Source: Bradyrhizobium lablabi (GTDB lineage Bacteria; Pseudomonadota; Alphaproteobacteria; Rhizobiales; Xanthobacteraceae). From it: a DNA stretch of 64,000 nucleotides. Below are positions 34,932 to 43,550 of this stretch, in pieces. The translations under genes and the position numbers were made by a program. The first letter of the stretch is position 1. The number at the start of each line of letters is the position of its first letter. The notes beneath the pieces are model-generated. The model was not told the DNA's origin, searched no databases, and was given only the letters and a program-made list of their open reading frames with translations. The stretch lies in assembly GCF_018131005.1 (NCBI RefSeq), contig NZ_JAFCJK010000002.1:372001-436000 (forward strand), given 5' to 3'.

Positions 34932-35372
34932 CTACTGGGTCAATGTGTCAGTCGCGATTTTCTTCTTAAGTGTTTCGCAGGTATCCCGAACTTCTGTGGT
35001 CATCAACGAGACGGCTTCGATTTGCAGGAAGAAGCGCTTACCTTGATCGCGATAACCTGCAGCGAATTCCTTGATTTCCGCGACCATGTCATGGACGCCA
35101 GCCACCATCGCCTCGCACTTCTTGGCGGCCAACTGCAATTCTGTTCCAAGCGCCTCGATCTCTTTCACTGCCGCTTCGTATTCGCGTACGACGGCTTCGG
35201 CTGACAGTTTGCCAACCTCGTTGACGCCGTTGCGGTGCTCGACGTAATCCGGCATCGGTGAGAGAGGCCGAACGTTGCCGCGGGGGCGGGGCGGACCCAC
35301 CGTATTCATTTCGCGCTCCAATTGCTCCAACTCCAGGGGGGCGCGGGTACGGACTTCTGCACTAACACTCAT
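34932..35372 (-). CDS. Coiled-coil protein of unknown function
   Basis: 146 residues from the ATG at 35372, with GGAGCG before it; a 44-residue in-frame extension lacks any start signal. The N-terminal 55 residues are Pro/Arg-rich and disordered (VGPPRPRGNVRPLSPMP). Residues 60-140 are predicted as long amphipathic helices with heptad spacing (LSAEAVVREYEAAVKEIEAL and VAEIKEFAAGYRDQGKRFF). No signal peptide or membrane helix. Similar small proteins are common in Bradyrhizobium; function unknown. Confidence 0.7.
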   Translation of the reverse strand: MSVSAEVRTRAPLELEQLEREMNTVGPPRPRGNVRPLSPMPDYVEHRNGVNEVGKLSAEAVVREYEAAVKEIEALGTELQLAAKKCEAMVAGVHDMVAEIKEFAAGYRDQGKRFFLQIEAVSLMTTEVRDTCETLKKKIATDTLTQ

Positions 35373-35693
35373 ACGAACGCTCCATAAGTTGTTACGGCAA
35401 ATGGAGTTTACCAAGGTCAATGGATTTGTCTCGCTTTTCCACATCTTTGAAGTAAAGGAATTGTGCACTGCAATATGCTTTGCGGTATCACGGATGGCGG
35501 CCAAGAGCCCCGGATGACCAAGTACTGAAGCAAATGATACCGCTGTCGCCTTGCGGTGCAGTCATTGCGGCGGCTGGACGCAGGCAAGTACCCAAACGCG
35601 TGCCCGCGAGCGCTCGCGCCTGTCGCCGCCGAGCATTGACCCTGCGGTTGATTGGGCCCGGGGCGCGCTTAGGGAACCCGACCGGACCATTTC
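35373..35693. other. Intergenic, no gene recognised
   Basis: 320 bases between two leftward genes. The region just upstream of the coiled-coil gene (35380-35470) is AT-richer and is a likely promoter position. No terminator with a T tract for tupA was seen. Confidence 0.4.
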
Positions 35694-36527
35694 CTAGGCA
35701 TTGGGATCGTTCGCATTGGGATAGAACAGCTGTTGGCCTTCGATCTTGTAATCGGCGATCGCTTTCTGCCCCTCTGACGAAATCAGCCAGTCGATAAAGC
35801 GTTGACCCGCCTCCTTCTTCACCGTGGGGTGCTTGGCTGGGCTGACCAGCATCACGCCATATTGGTTGAACAGGCGCTTGTCACCCTCGACCAGGATCGT
35901 GAGGTCGCCGCGATTCTTGAACGCCAACCACGTGCCGCGGTCTGAGAGCACATAGGCGTTGGACGCCGAGGCGGTATTCAGTGCGGCTCCCATTCCCTGG
36001 CCAATCTCCTTGTACCAAGGGCCGCGGTCTTTCGCGATATCGACCCCTGCGTCCTTCCAGAGCGCAAGCTCGGCGATGTGGGTGCCAGAGCGATCACCAC
36101 GAGATATGAAGGGTGCGGCTTTCGTCCTTATGGCTTGCAGCGCAGCGGCGACGTCGCGGCCCTTGATCCCTGCCGGATCGTCTTTCGGTCCGACCAGGAT
36201 AAAGTCGTTGTACATGACCGGATAGCGCTTCACGCCGAACCCCTCAGCGAGAAACTTCTCTTCCGCCGACCTGGCATGAACGAGTACGACGTCCGCATCA
36301 CCACGGCGCGCCGTGTCGAGGGCCTGCCCCGTTCCTTGCGCGAGCACCTTGACCTCGACGCCGGTCTTCTCTTTGACAATCGGCAGCAGGTATCCGAACA
36401 GCCCCGAATCCTGCGTTGACGTCGTGGAGGCAACAACGATCGTTTCGTCTTGTGCCGAGGCGGAAACACTCAACGAAGCCAGCAGAATGATCGCAAAGGC
36501 ACGGAGTGAACGACACCAGTGGGTCAC
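35694..36527 (-). CDS. tupA: Tungstate ABC transporter, periplasmic binding protein
   Basis: 277 residues. Signal peptide ending SASAQ near residue 25. The oxyanion-binding motif VASTTSTQDSGLFGYLLP, then VKVLAQGTGQALDTARRGDA, HARSAEEKFLAEGFG and MYNDFILVGP, FISRGDRSGTH, identify the TupA/WtpA tungstate (or molybdate) receptor family; the TTS motif is characteristic of TupA. It lies 31 bases after the permease gene on the same strand. The usual ATPase gene tupC is not next to the pair. Confidence 0.93.
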   Translation of the reverse strand: MTHWCRSLRAFAIILLASLSVSASAQDETIVVASTTSTQDSGLFGYLLPIVKEKTGVEVKVLAQGTGQALDTARRGDADVVLVHARSAEEKFLAEGFGVKRYPVMYNDFILVGPKDDPAGIKGRDVAAALQAIRTKAAPFISRGDRSGTHIAELALWKDAGVDIAKDRGPWYKEIGQGMGAALNTASASNAYVLSDRGTWLAFKNRGDLTILVEGDKRLFNQYGVMLVSPAKHPTVKKEAGQRFIDWLISSEGQKAIADYKIEGQQLFYPNANDPNA

Positions 36528-36558
36528 GGGCGCCTCCTACAAAGAATCGTTTCAGGTC

Positions 36559-37257
36559 TCACCGACCCGTCAGGAAGCGCCCGAAAGAATAACTCAGTGC
36601 GCTCACGGTCATCGAAAGGATAATCAGAATAATGCCGAGGGCAAGCGCCAAGCTCAACTCGCCTTTACTTGTCTCCAGCGCTATCGCAGTTGTCATCGTG
36701 CGAGTATAGCCCCGAATGTTGCCTCCCACGATGATGATCGCACCGACCTCGGCGATGGCCCGACCAAATGCGGCTAGAAAAGCCGTTATCAATCTTTCGC
36801 GTCCGATGTTCAGAACCGACCCCGCGGCTCGCAAGCGCGAAGCGCCATCAACCAGCAGTACGTCTCCGTAGGTGGCCCAGAGGTCCACCATCATGCGGTG
36901 TACGAGCGCAATAACGATCGGGATGCCGAGGATGGTCTGCGCGACGATCATGGCCGTCGGCGTGAACAAGATTCCTAAGGCCCCCAATGGTCCGGACCGC
37001 GACAGGAGCAGGTAAACGGCAAGGCCCACCACGACGGGCGGCAATCCAAGCAAGGCGTTGGCGGTAACGATCAAGGCGCCCTTGCCCGGGATACGGTAAA
37101 TGACCAGCGCCGTGCCGAAGGGAACTCCGATCGCAAAAGCGATAGCGGCTGCTGACAGGCTAACGCCGAGCGACAGGACCACAACCTCGCGCAATTCGGC
37201 ATCGAGATGACCGATGAGGGTAGCGGCCGTACCCAAGGCTTGGACAAAATCATTCAT
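36559..37257 (-). CDS. tupB: Tungstate ABC transporter, permease
   Basis: 232 residues with five predicted membrane helices. The EAA-loop region reads LRAAGSVLNIGRERLITAFLAAFGRAIAEVGAIIIVGGNI, quoted here only in part (EVGAIIIVGGNI), typical of TupB/ModB-like permeases. It precedes tupA in the same operon. No ATP-binding subunit gene is found within 134 bases upstream or downstream of tupA. Confidence 0.9.
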   Translation of the reverse strand: MNDFVQALGTAATLIGHLDAELREVVVLSLGVSLSAAAIAFAIGVPFGTALVIYRIPGKGALIVTANALLGLPPVVVGLAVYLLLSRSGPLGALGILFTPTAMIVAQTILGIPIVIALVHRMMVDLWATYGDVLLVDGASRLRAAGSVLNIGRERLITAFLAAFGRAIAEVGAIIIVGGNIRGYTRTMTTAIALETSKGELSLALALGIILIILSMTVSALSYSFGRFLTGR

Positions 37258-37391
37258 TTCGCATTTCTAATGCCATACGTCGCAATCTCGCAAAATCCGG
37301 GAGGTCCTCCGTGGGGTCGAAACCGGTGGTCGTCGTGGTAGAAAGGGCATGCCGGTTCGACAACGGGTAGCGCGGGCATATTGCGGAGATT

Positions 37392-38696
37392 CTAATGCGG
37401 GGCGTCGGGATGCCAGCCGACACAGGCCAGCATCACGAAGAAGCCGACGACATAGGCGACAATGATCGGCCAGCCCTGAGTGATCCATCGCACGACGGAT
37501 TTGGCCTCCGGGTACATGTTCGACACGGCCACGCCGGCCGAGGAACCGAACCACACCATCGATCCACCAAATCCGACCGCGTACGCCAGGTGGCCCCAGT
37601 CGTAGCCGCCTTGCTTCAGCGCGAGTGCGGTCAGCGGAATGTTGTCGAACACCGCCGAGACGAAGCCGAGACCAAGCGCGGTTGGCCAAGACGCTGCGGG
37701 CAATCTCTCGACGGGCATCATCGATGCCGCCGTCACGAGCGCGAGCAGGAAAATGGTGCCTTTGAGGGTTTCACGCATCACCGACCAGTCGGGGCGCCGC
37801 AGCGCCGCCGTGATCAGGATCGCGAACCATACCGCAAGCCCGAGCACAGGCAGCGCATCGAGCACTGCCGGGAATTTCAGATTGGCCGTGACGTTGGCAG
37901 TCAGTGCGGCGAGCAGGATAGCCGCAACGACCGCAACGCGCATCCAGTCGATGTTCAGGCCCGACGGCGCGTCCTTCACGATCGGGGAAAAGCGATGCTG
38001 CTGGAGCGATGCCGGCACGGCAAACACAAGCATGGCAGCGACGGCGGCGATATAGGCCTCCAGGACGCTGAATGGACTGATGCCGTCGATCCACATCATG
38101 GTCGTCGTGGTGTCACCGACCACACTTCCGGCGCCACCCGCATTGGAGGCGGCAACGATGGCTGCGAGATAGCCGATGTGGACCCGGCCGCGAAAGACGT
38201 GGCGGGCGACGGTCCCTCCGATCAGGGCCGCTGCGATGTTGTCGAGGAAGGCCGACAGCACGAACACAATCACGAGCAGACTCAGCGGACCCTTCCAGTC
38301 GTCAGGCAGCACTGCGGGCATCTCATCGGGAATTCGGCTCTCCTCGAAATGGCGGGACAGCAGAGCAAATCCCATCAGGAGCAGGAACAGGTTGGCGAGC
38401 CCGACCCAATCGTGCTGCATGTGGTGGGCAAGGCCCGCCACGCCCGTTCCGAACTTCGCGAAACCCGTGAACAGGAGTTTGTAGACGACGATGGCTGCGA
38501 GACCGCTCAACGCGACCGCAAGCGTGTGATGGTGGAACAAGGCGACGCCGAGGAGCGTCAGTCCGAACAGGATGAAGTCGAGCGGAATACCGAAGACGAT
38601 GATGGGTGTGAGCAATGAAATCTCGATGGGTGTGGCCTGCTGGCTGCGTTGAGACGACCTGGCTGGCGCACTATCGCGCACCGCCGGGAAGTTCAA
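37392..38696 (-). CDS. NhaD-like sodium:proton antiporter / ion transporter superfamily protein
   Basis: 434 residues as an upper limit; the TTG at 38696 has no good ribosome binding site and an internal TTG at 38615 is possible, so the start is uncertain. Ten or more hydrophobic helices. Features of the NhaD/ArsB/CitM superfamily: IVFVLSAFLDNIAAALIGGT, ASNAGGAGSVVGDTTTTMMW and LGFVSAVFDNIPLTALALK, the paired DN-containing re-entrant motifs. Probably exchanges Na+ (or Li+) with H+ at the inner membrane. It lies upstream of tupB on the same strand, 134 bases apart; a link to tungstate uptake is not implied. Confidence 0.8.
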   Translation of the reverse strand: MNFPAVRDSAPARSSQRSQQATPIEISLLTPIIVFGIPLDFILFGLTLLGVALFHHHTLAVALSGLAAIVVYKLLFTGFAKFGTGVAGLAHHMQHDWVGLANLFLLLMGFALLSRHFEESRIPDEMPAVLPDDWKGPLSLLVIVFVLSAFLDNIAAALIGGTVARHVFRGRVHIGYLAAIVAASNAGGAGSVVGDTTTTMMWIDGISPFSVLEAYIAAVAAMLVFAVPASLQQHRFSPIVKDAPSGLNIDWMRVAVVAAILLAALTANVTANLKFPAVLDALPVLGLAVWFAILITAALRRPDWSVMRETLKGTIFLLALVTAASMMPVERLPAASWPTALGLGFVSAVFDNIPLTALALKQGGYDWGHLAYAVGFGGSMVWFGSSAGVAVSNMYPEAKSVVRWITQGWPIIVAYVVGFFVMLACVGWHPDAPH

Positions 38697-38813
38697 CGCG
38701 CGTTATCGCCGCAAGACCAAGGCTGCACGACTCTGCTTCGCGCGTCCGGTGCGTCGATCGAGCGACCGGCGTGCGAAATTCCGGCGACCCGTCAAACGAT
38801 CCGTCGATCTGGC

Positions 38814-39758
38814 TCAATTCAAGCTCCTCAGCCAGCCGCTGATCTCGGTGACGGCTACATTGGCCTGGCTGAGCAGTTTGCCCATGGTGAAGAAGCCGTG
38901 GAACTGTCCGGCGAAGTGACGGTAGGTCACGCTCACGCCAGCGTCGTTCAGGAATTTGGCATATTCGTCGCCTTCGTCGCGCAGTGGATCGGCCCCGGCG
39001 GTCAGCACATAGGCCGGCGGCAATCCGGCGAAGTTCGCCGCGCGCGCGGGGGAGGCACGCCAGTCGGTGGAGTCGGCGCCGCCGAGATAGTGATCGCAGA
39101 ACCAGCCGATCACCGAATGCGTCAGGAGGATGCTGGTCTCGGGCTCGCGGTGCGAAGGATGCTTTCGCGAGAAATCGGTCGCGGGATAGATCAGAAGCTG
39201 GCCGGCGAGCTTCGGCCCCCCTCCGTCGCGGGCGATGAGCGCCACGACGGCCGCGAGATTGCCGCCGGCGCTGTCGCCGCCGACGATCAGGCGAGAGGCG
39301 TCGATGCCGAGCTCACTTGCGTTGGCGGCAATCCACCTGGTCGCGGTCACCGCGTCATCGACGGCGGCGGGATATCGGTGCTCAGGCGCCAGCCGATAAT
39401 CAACCGAGATCACGATCAGCTCGCCCTCATGCGCGAGCTTCTGACACACCACCTCGTGGGTATCGAGATCGCCGATCACCCAGCCGCCGCCGTGGAAGAA
39501 CACCAGGCACGGTGCAACACCAGCGGTCTTGCGCAGCGCCTTCGGCGTGTAGACGCGCGCGGGAATGGAGCCGTGTGGTGCAGGGATCGCGAGCGGTTTG
39601 CTCGACTGGAGCGCGGGCGGTTCGGGATTCACGACGAGGCGCGCGGCCCGGTAATATTCGCGCGCTTCCGGTGCGGTGAGCGTCTCATAGGCGGGGCGGC
39701 CGGCCTCCTGGAACGCCTTGTAGACAGCGGCGGCATCGGGATCGAGAACGACGGGCAT
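38814..39758 (-). CDS. Alpha/beta hydrolase of the HSL (hormone-sensitive lipase-like) family
   Basis: 314 residues. Family IV esterase features: oxyanion motif VFFHGGGWVIGDLDTH (HGGGW), YRLAPEHRYPAAVDDA, nucleophile elbow IVGGDSAGGNLAA (Ser near 164), acidic LTAGADPLRDEG, and final His in FAGQFHGFFTMG. Such enzymes hydrolyse short-chain esters in the cytoplasm. An upstream decayed SDR fragment (39816-39962) on the same strand suggests the gene once belonged to a small catabolic operon. Confidence 0.92.
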   Translation of the reverse strand: MPVVLDPDAAAVYKAFQEAGRPAYETLTAPEAREYYRAARLVVNPEPPALQSSKPLAIPAPHGSIPARVYTPKALRKTAGVAPCLVFFHGGGWVIGDLDTHEVVCQKLAHEGELIVISVDYRLAPEHRYPAAVDDAVTATRWIAANASELGIDASRLIVGGDSAGGNLAAVVALIARDGGGPKLAGQLLIYPATDFSRKHPSHREPETSILLTHSVIGWFCDHYLGGADSTDWRASPARAANFAGLPPAYVLTAGADPLRDEGDEYAKFLNDAGVSVTYRHFAGQFHGFFTMGKLLSQANVAVTEISGWLRSLN

Positions 39759-39815
39759 TGAGGAAAACCTTCTGGCGGTGGTGAATTGAAGCGTCGAGCG
39801 GCGGTGCGGCCGCCG

Positions 39816-39962
39816 TCAATGAGTGTCGGGCCGGCTCCCCCGCGGTCGGCTCCGACAATCCGCGCCGCACTCGGCACGCAAATGGAGCGTCGCGGTTCCC
39901 ATGACGCCGGCAGCACCGGTGACGACGGCGACCCAGCCGTCGAGACGGATGCGATCTGGCAT
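39816..39962 (-). pseudogene. N-terminal remnant of a short-chain dehydrogenase (SDR)
   Basis: From the ATG at 39962, with CAGGGGAAATCACC before it, the frame reads MPDRIRLDGWVAVVTGAAGV, then MGTATLHLRAECG: the Rossmann-fold start of an SDR (TGAAGVMG). It then breaks up; another frame continues with AARIVGADRG, as expected if a frameshift and a large deletion removed the rest. No YxxxK active-site segment remains. The remnant ends about 60 bases before the start of the HSL-type hydrolase. Confidence 0.6.
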
Positions 39963-40073
39963 GGTGATTTCCCCTGGCTGGTCCGGTTCGTCCGGATTTT
40001 CCTCGTTCTCGCGCAACCCGCGCGATTTCAGCGGAACGACTATCCCATGTGTTCGGAGGGCTGACCAGTGGCC

Positions 40074-40100
40074 GGGGAGGGCGGCAAACCGCCCTTTCCC
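40074..40100. terminator. Hairpin between SDR remnant and DUF2155 gene
   Basis: Core stem GGGCGG (40079-40084) / CCGCCC (40089-40094) extended by GGGG / CCCC, with TTT after the stem in the plus direction. It lies upstream of both flanking genes, so it may be the relic of a lost gene's end. Confidence 0.4.
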
Positions 40101-40195
40101 CGCCGTATTCGCCGTGTTAACCGGTGATCCTGCGAGCGGCCGATATAAAGGTAAACTGTCGCGAGCCCGATTCGCCTGTTGCAGCCGCGCGAGAG

Positions 40196-41203
40196 ATGTT
40201 TCGAACCATTGCCCTCACTGGCTTTGCGGCCCTGATCGCCGCCTCGACCGTCGCGCTTGCGCCGCCCGCGCGCGCGCAAATCGGCACGATTTTCTCCGAT
40301 CCCGCGCCGCGACCGCCCGGCGCTATCCCGCGCGGTGGTCAGGTGCAGCAGCCCCCGAGCGATGACGACGAGGAAGTGCCGGAGTTGCCGCGTGGCCGGC
40401 TGCTGCCGACGCCGAACCGGCCATTGCCGCCGCCGCAGCAGCAGGGGGCGGGCGTGCCGCCGCCCGGCAGCGTGCAGTCGCAACCGCTGGCGCCGCCGCC
40501 CGGCACGACAGTTGCGCCGCAGAACCAGCCCGGCGTCGCAGTGCAGCCGCCGCAGCCGGGCGGGCCCAGCATCGCCAACGCGCCTCCCGGCCAGAGCCCG
40601 GCGCCAGGCCAGCCACCCGGGCAGCGCCAACCGAAGAACGTGCCGCAATCGCCGGCCACGCTGCAGCCGGGCGATGAGGTCGTGAGCGAGCCGCCTTCGA
40701 CCAAGATCACCAACAAGAAGGCAAGCTTTTCCGGCCTCGACAAGATCACCGGACGCATCATCAATTTCGACGAGGATATCGGCGAGACCGTGCAGTTCGG
40801 CGCGCTGCGCGTGAAGACTGACGCGTGCTATACGCGGCCTTCGACGGAAGCCGCCAACACCGATGCCTTCGTGGAGGTCGACGAGATCACGCTGCAGGGT
40901 GAGGTGAAGCGGATCTTCTCGGGCTGGATGTTTGCCGCCAGCCCCGGTTTGCACGGGGTCGAGCATCCGATCTACGACATCTGGCTGACCGACTGCAAAG
41001 GGCCCGATCAGACCATTGTGACCGCGGCGCCCGATCCGCCGAAGCAGCCGACGCCGCCGCCTCCGCCGGCCCAGAAGCGTCCACCGGCGCAGAAGCAGGC
41101 GGCCCCGCGTCCGCCGCAGCCGCAATTCCAGCAGCAGCCGCCACCTCCGCCGCAACAGCAGCCGCGGCCGGGCGGATTGTTCGGCGGCCTGTTCGGGAAC
41201 TAG
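40196..41203 (+). CDS. DUF2155-domain periplasmic protein with Pro/Gln-rich flanks
   Basis: 335 residues from the ATG at 40196 with GAGA just before; a GTG at 40124 would extend it but without a signal peptide at the right place. Signal peptide ends PPARAQ near residue 28. A low-complexity Pro/Gln region covers residues 35-155, then the DUF2155 domain: [58 protein letters not shown] and [27 protein letters not shown], followed by a second Pro/Gln tail. Function unknown. The stop overlaps the aat stop by four bases on the opposite strand. Confidence 0.85.
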   Translation: MFRTIALTGFAALIAASTVALAPPARAQIGTIFSDPAPRPPGAIPRGGQVQQPPSDDDEEVPELPRGRLLPTPNRPLPPPQQQGAGVPPPGSVQSQPLAPPPGTTVAPQNQPGVAVQPPQPGGPSIANAPPGQSPAPGQPPGQRQPKNVPQSPATLQPGDEVVSEPPSTKITNKKASFSGLDKITGRIINFDEDIGETVQFGALRVKTDACYTRPSTEAANTDAFVEVDEITLQGEVKRIFSGWMFAASPGLHGVEHPIYDIWLTDCKGPDQTIVTAAPDPPKQPTPPPPPAQKRPPAQKQAAPRPPQPQFQQQPPPPPQQQPRPGGLFGGLFGN

Positions 41204-41880
41204 CCGCGCTCGGCGATGATCGCCAGCGCCTCCGCGCCCTTGATCGGCTGCGTGGCATCGAGCATCAGGAACTCGGCGGGCACACCCATGATCGCCTTGT
41301 CGAGCAGCGCGCGGTAGCGGCGACGCGGAATTTCGATCGCGCCGAAGGTTTTCAGGTGCTCGGTCACATATTGCGTGTCGAGCAGTTCAAATCCGCCTGC
41401 GATCAGGCGCGCCACCAGATGCACCAGCGCGACCTTGGAGGCGTCGCGCGCGACGTGAAACATGCTTTCCCCGAAGAAGGCACGGCCGAGGCTCACGCCA
41501 TAGAGGCCGCCGACGAGATCGCCGTCTTGCCAGACCTCGACGCTGTGGCAATGGCCGATCGCATTCAGCCCGAGATAGAGATCGCGGATGCGCTTGTTGA
41601 TCCAGGTGTCGTCACGGCCGGGCTGCGGCGCCGCGCAGCCGGCGATCACGGCCTTGAACGCCTTGTCGACCGTCACGGTGAACACGTCCGAGCGCACGGT
41701 GCGGGCGAGTCGTGAGGCGATACGGAAGCCGTCGAACGGGATCACGCCGCGCAGTTCCGGCTCGACCCAGAACAGGGTGGGATCGTCGGCGCTCTCGGCC
41801 ATCGGAAAGATGCCGCAGGCATAGGCGCGCAGCAGAACTTCGGGCGTGATTTCGGAAGAGGAGGAGTCGCGGGACGTCAT
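41200..41880 (-). CDS. aat: Leucyl/phenylalanyl-tRNA--protein transferase
   Basis: 226 residues. It attaches Leu or Phe from tRNA to N-terminal Arg or Lys of proteins, marking them for ClpAP through the N-degron pathway. Visible family motifs: [74 protein letters not shown] and [19 protein letters not shown]. Normal length. It converges on the DUF2155 gene, sharing four bases. Confidence 0.96.
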   Translation of the reverse strand: MTSRDSSSSEITPEVLLRAYACGIFPMAESADDPTLFWVEPELRGVIPFDGFRIASRLARTVRSDVFTVTVDKAFKAVIAGCAAPQPGRDDTWINKRIRDLYLGLNAIGHCHSVEVWQDGDLVGGLYGVSLGRAFFGESMFHVARDASKVALVHLVARLIAGGFELLDTQYVTEHLKTFGAIEIPRRRYRALLDKAIMGVPAEFLMLDATQPIKGAEALAIIAERG

Positions 41881-42088
41881 GCGGAAGAGGATAGCAAAGG
41901 CGGCCTGGCCTTGCGATGGGCTCCGTCATGTCCCTGGGGCACGTCGAGGAGGCCGCCAGTTCGTCCACAAGCCGAGCCGTTCGTTCGCAGGCCGTAGGGC
42001 GTGACTGCGACTCTATGCTACGTTGCAATGAAAATGGTGACGCCGGGGACGCGGCGGTGGCTCGCGTTGCCAGGGATGAAACGAGGGG

Positions 42089-43537
42089 ATGGGCTTGAAG
42101 ATTTCCTGGAGAAAGTTTGCGCCGCTGATCGTCTGGCTGGCGCTATACCTGGTTCCGGTTCCGGAGGGGCTGAACGCCAATCAGTGGCACTATTTCGCGC
42201 TGTTCGGCGCCGTCATCACCGCCTTGATCCTTGAATCGATGCCGGTCGGCGCAGTCGGGCTGATCGGGCTCACGATTGCCGGCATCAGCGGCTATGTCGA
42301 GCACGACCCGAACAAGTCGCTGCGCTGGATGCTTAACGGTTTCTCGGAAAGCACGGTCTGGCTGATCGTCGGCGCCTTTGTTTTCTCGATCGGCTACCGC
42401 AAGAGCGGGCTCGGCCGCCGCCTCGCGCTGATGCTCGTGCACGCGCTCGGCCGCCGCACCATCGGGCTCGGTTATGCAGTGGCATTCTCGGACCTGGTGC
42501 TGGCGCCGGCGACCCCGTCCAATACCGCGCGCTCGGGCGGCACCATCTATCCGATCGTCAGTAACATTCCGCGCATCTATGGTTCCGAGCCTGGCCCGAC
42601 CGCCGGCAAGATCGGCACTTTCGTCATGTGGACGGCATTCGCGACCACCGCAGTCACAAGCTCGCTGTTCCTGACGGCGCTGGCGCCGAACGCGGCAGCG
42701 CTGTCGATCGCAAAGAAGATCGTCAACGTCGAGGTTAGCTGGTCGGAGTGGTTCATCGGCTTCGCGCCGCTCGGTATCCTGTTGCTGCTGCTGGTGCCGC
42801 TCTTGAGCTACCTCGTCTGCCGGCCCGAGATCAAGGAAAGCCCGGAGATCGTGGCGTGGAGCAAGAACGAGCTGGCGGCCATGGGACCGCCGTCGCGTCA
42901 TGAATGGATCATGGCCGCGCTGGTTCTGCTCGCGATGTTCTTCTGGATCTGCGGCTCCAATCCAAACATCAGCCTGCCGCTGCTCGGCTCCAACTTCATT
43001 AACGCCACAATGGTGGTGTTCGTCGTGATCTCGCTGATGCTGCTCTCCGGCGTGATCGCGTTCGAGGACATCGTTGCCGAAAAAAGCGCTTGGGAAGTAT
43101 TCTTCTACTTCACCTCGCTGCTCACGCTGTCGTCGGGGCTGAACGAGATCGGCTTCATCAAATGGGTTGCGGAGGGCTATGCCAAGCCGCTCGCGGGCAT
43201 GTCGCCGCTGATCGGGATGATCCTGCTCGTCTCGTTCTTTTTCTGGATCCACTATTTCTTCTCCAGCATCACTTCGCACACCGCGGCGGTTTTGCCGGTG
43301 GTGCTCGCCGTCGGCTCCAGCATTCCCGGCCTGTCCGTGCCGACTTTGATGCTGCTGTGCGTTTATTCGCTGGGACTGATGGGCGTGATCTCGCCCTACG
43401 CCACGGGACCGGCGCCGATGTATTACGGCAGCGGCTATATCGGGAAGGGTGATTTCTGGAAGTTTGGCCTGATCTTCGGGCTGATCTACTTCGCGGGGTT
43501 GCTGCTGATCGTGCTGCCCTGGTTGCAGATGGTTTGA
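42089..43537 (+). CDS. DASS/SLC13-type dicarboxylate transporter (CitT/SodiT-like)
   Basis: 482 residues. The ATG at 42089 has its GAGGGG site directly against it; a TTG at 42095 (six-base spacing) may be the real start. About twelve helices. Family pattern: LESMPVGAVGLIGLTIAGIS, AFSDLVLAPATPSNTARSGG with the SNT sodium/substrate motif, and later HYFFSSITSHTAAVLPVVLA, ISPYATGPAPMYYGSGYIG. Likely moves C4-dicarboxylates, 2-oxoglutarate or citrate-like acids across the inner membrane. It converges with the sensory operon, whose last gene ends 13 bases downstream. Confidence 0.88.
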   Translation: MGLKISWRKFAPLIVWLALYLVPVPEGLNANQWHYFALFGAVITALILESMPVGAVGLIGLTIAGISGYVEHDPNKSLRWMLNGFSESTVWLIVGAFVFSIGYRKSGLGRRLALMLVHALGRRTIGLGYAVAFSDLVLAPATPSNTARSGGTIYPIVSNIPRIYGSEPGPTAGKIGTFVMWTAFATTAVTSSLFLTALAPNAAALSIAKKIVNVEVSWSEWFIGFAPLGILLLLLVPLLSYLVCRPEIKESPEIVAWSKNELAAMGPPSRHEWIMAALVLLAMFFWICGSNPNISLPLLGSNFINATMVVFVVISLMLLSGVIAFEDIVAEKSAWEVFFYFTSLLTLSSGLNEIGFIKWVAEGYAKPLAGMSPLIGMILLVSFFFWIHYFFSSITSHTAAVLPVVLAVGSSIPGLSVPTLMLLCVYSLGLMGVISPYATGPAPMYYGSGYIGKGDFWKFGLIFGLIYFAGLLLIVLPWLQMV

Positions 43538-43550
43538 GGCGCGTCGCACG

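Noticed and set aside
37267..37689. Minus-strand frame that might be a missing tupC
   Set aside because: It shows no Walker A, Walker B or ABC signature and lies mostly inside the NhaD-like gene in another frame.
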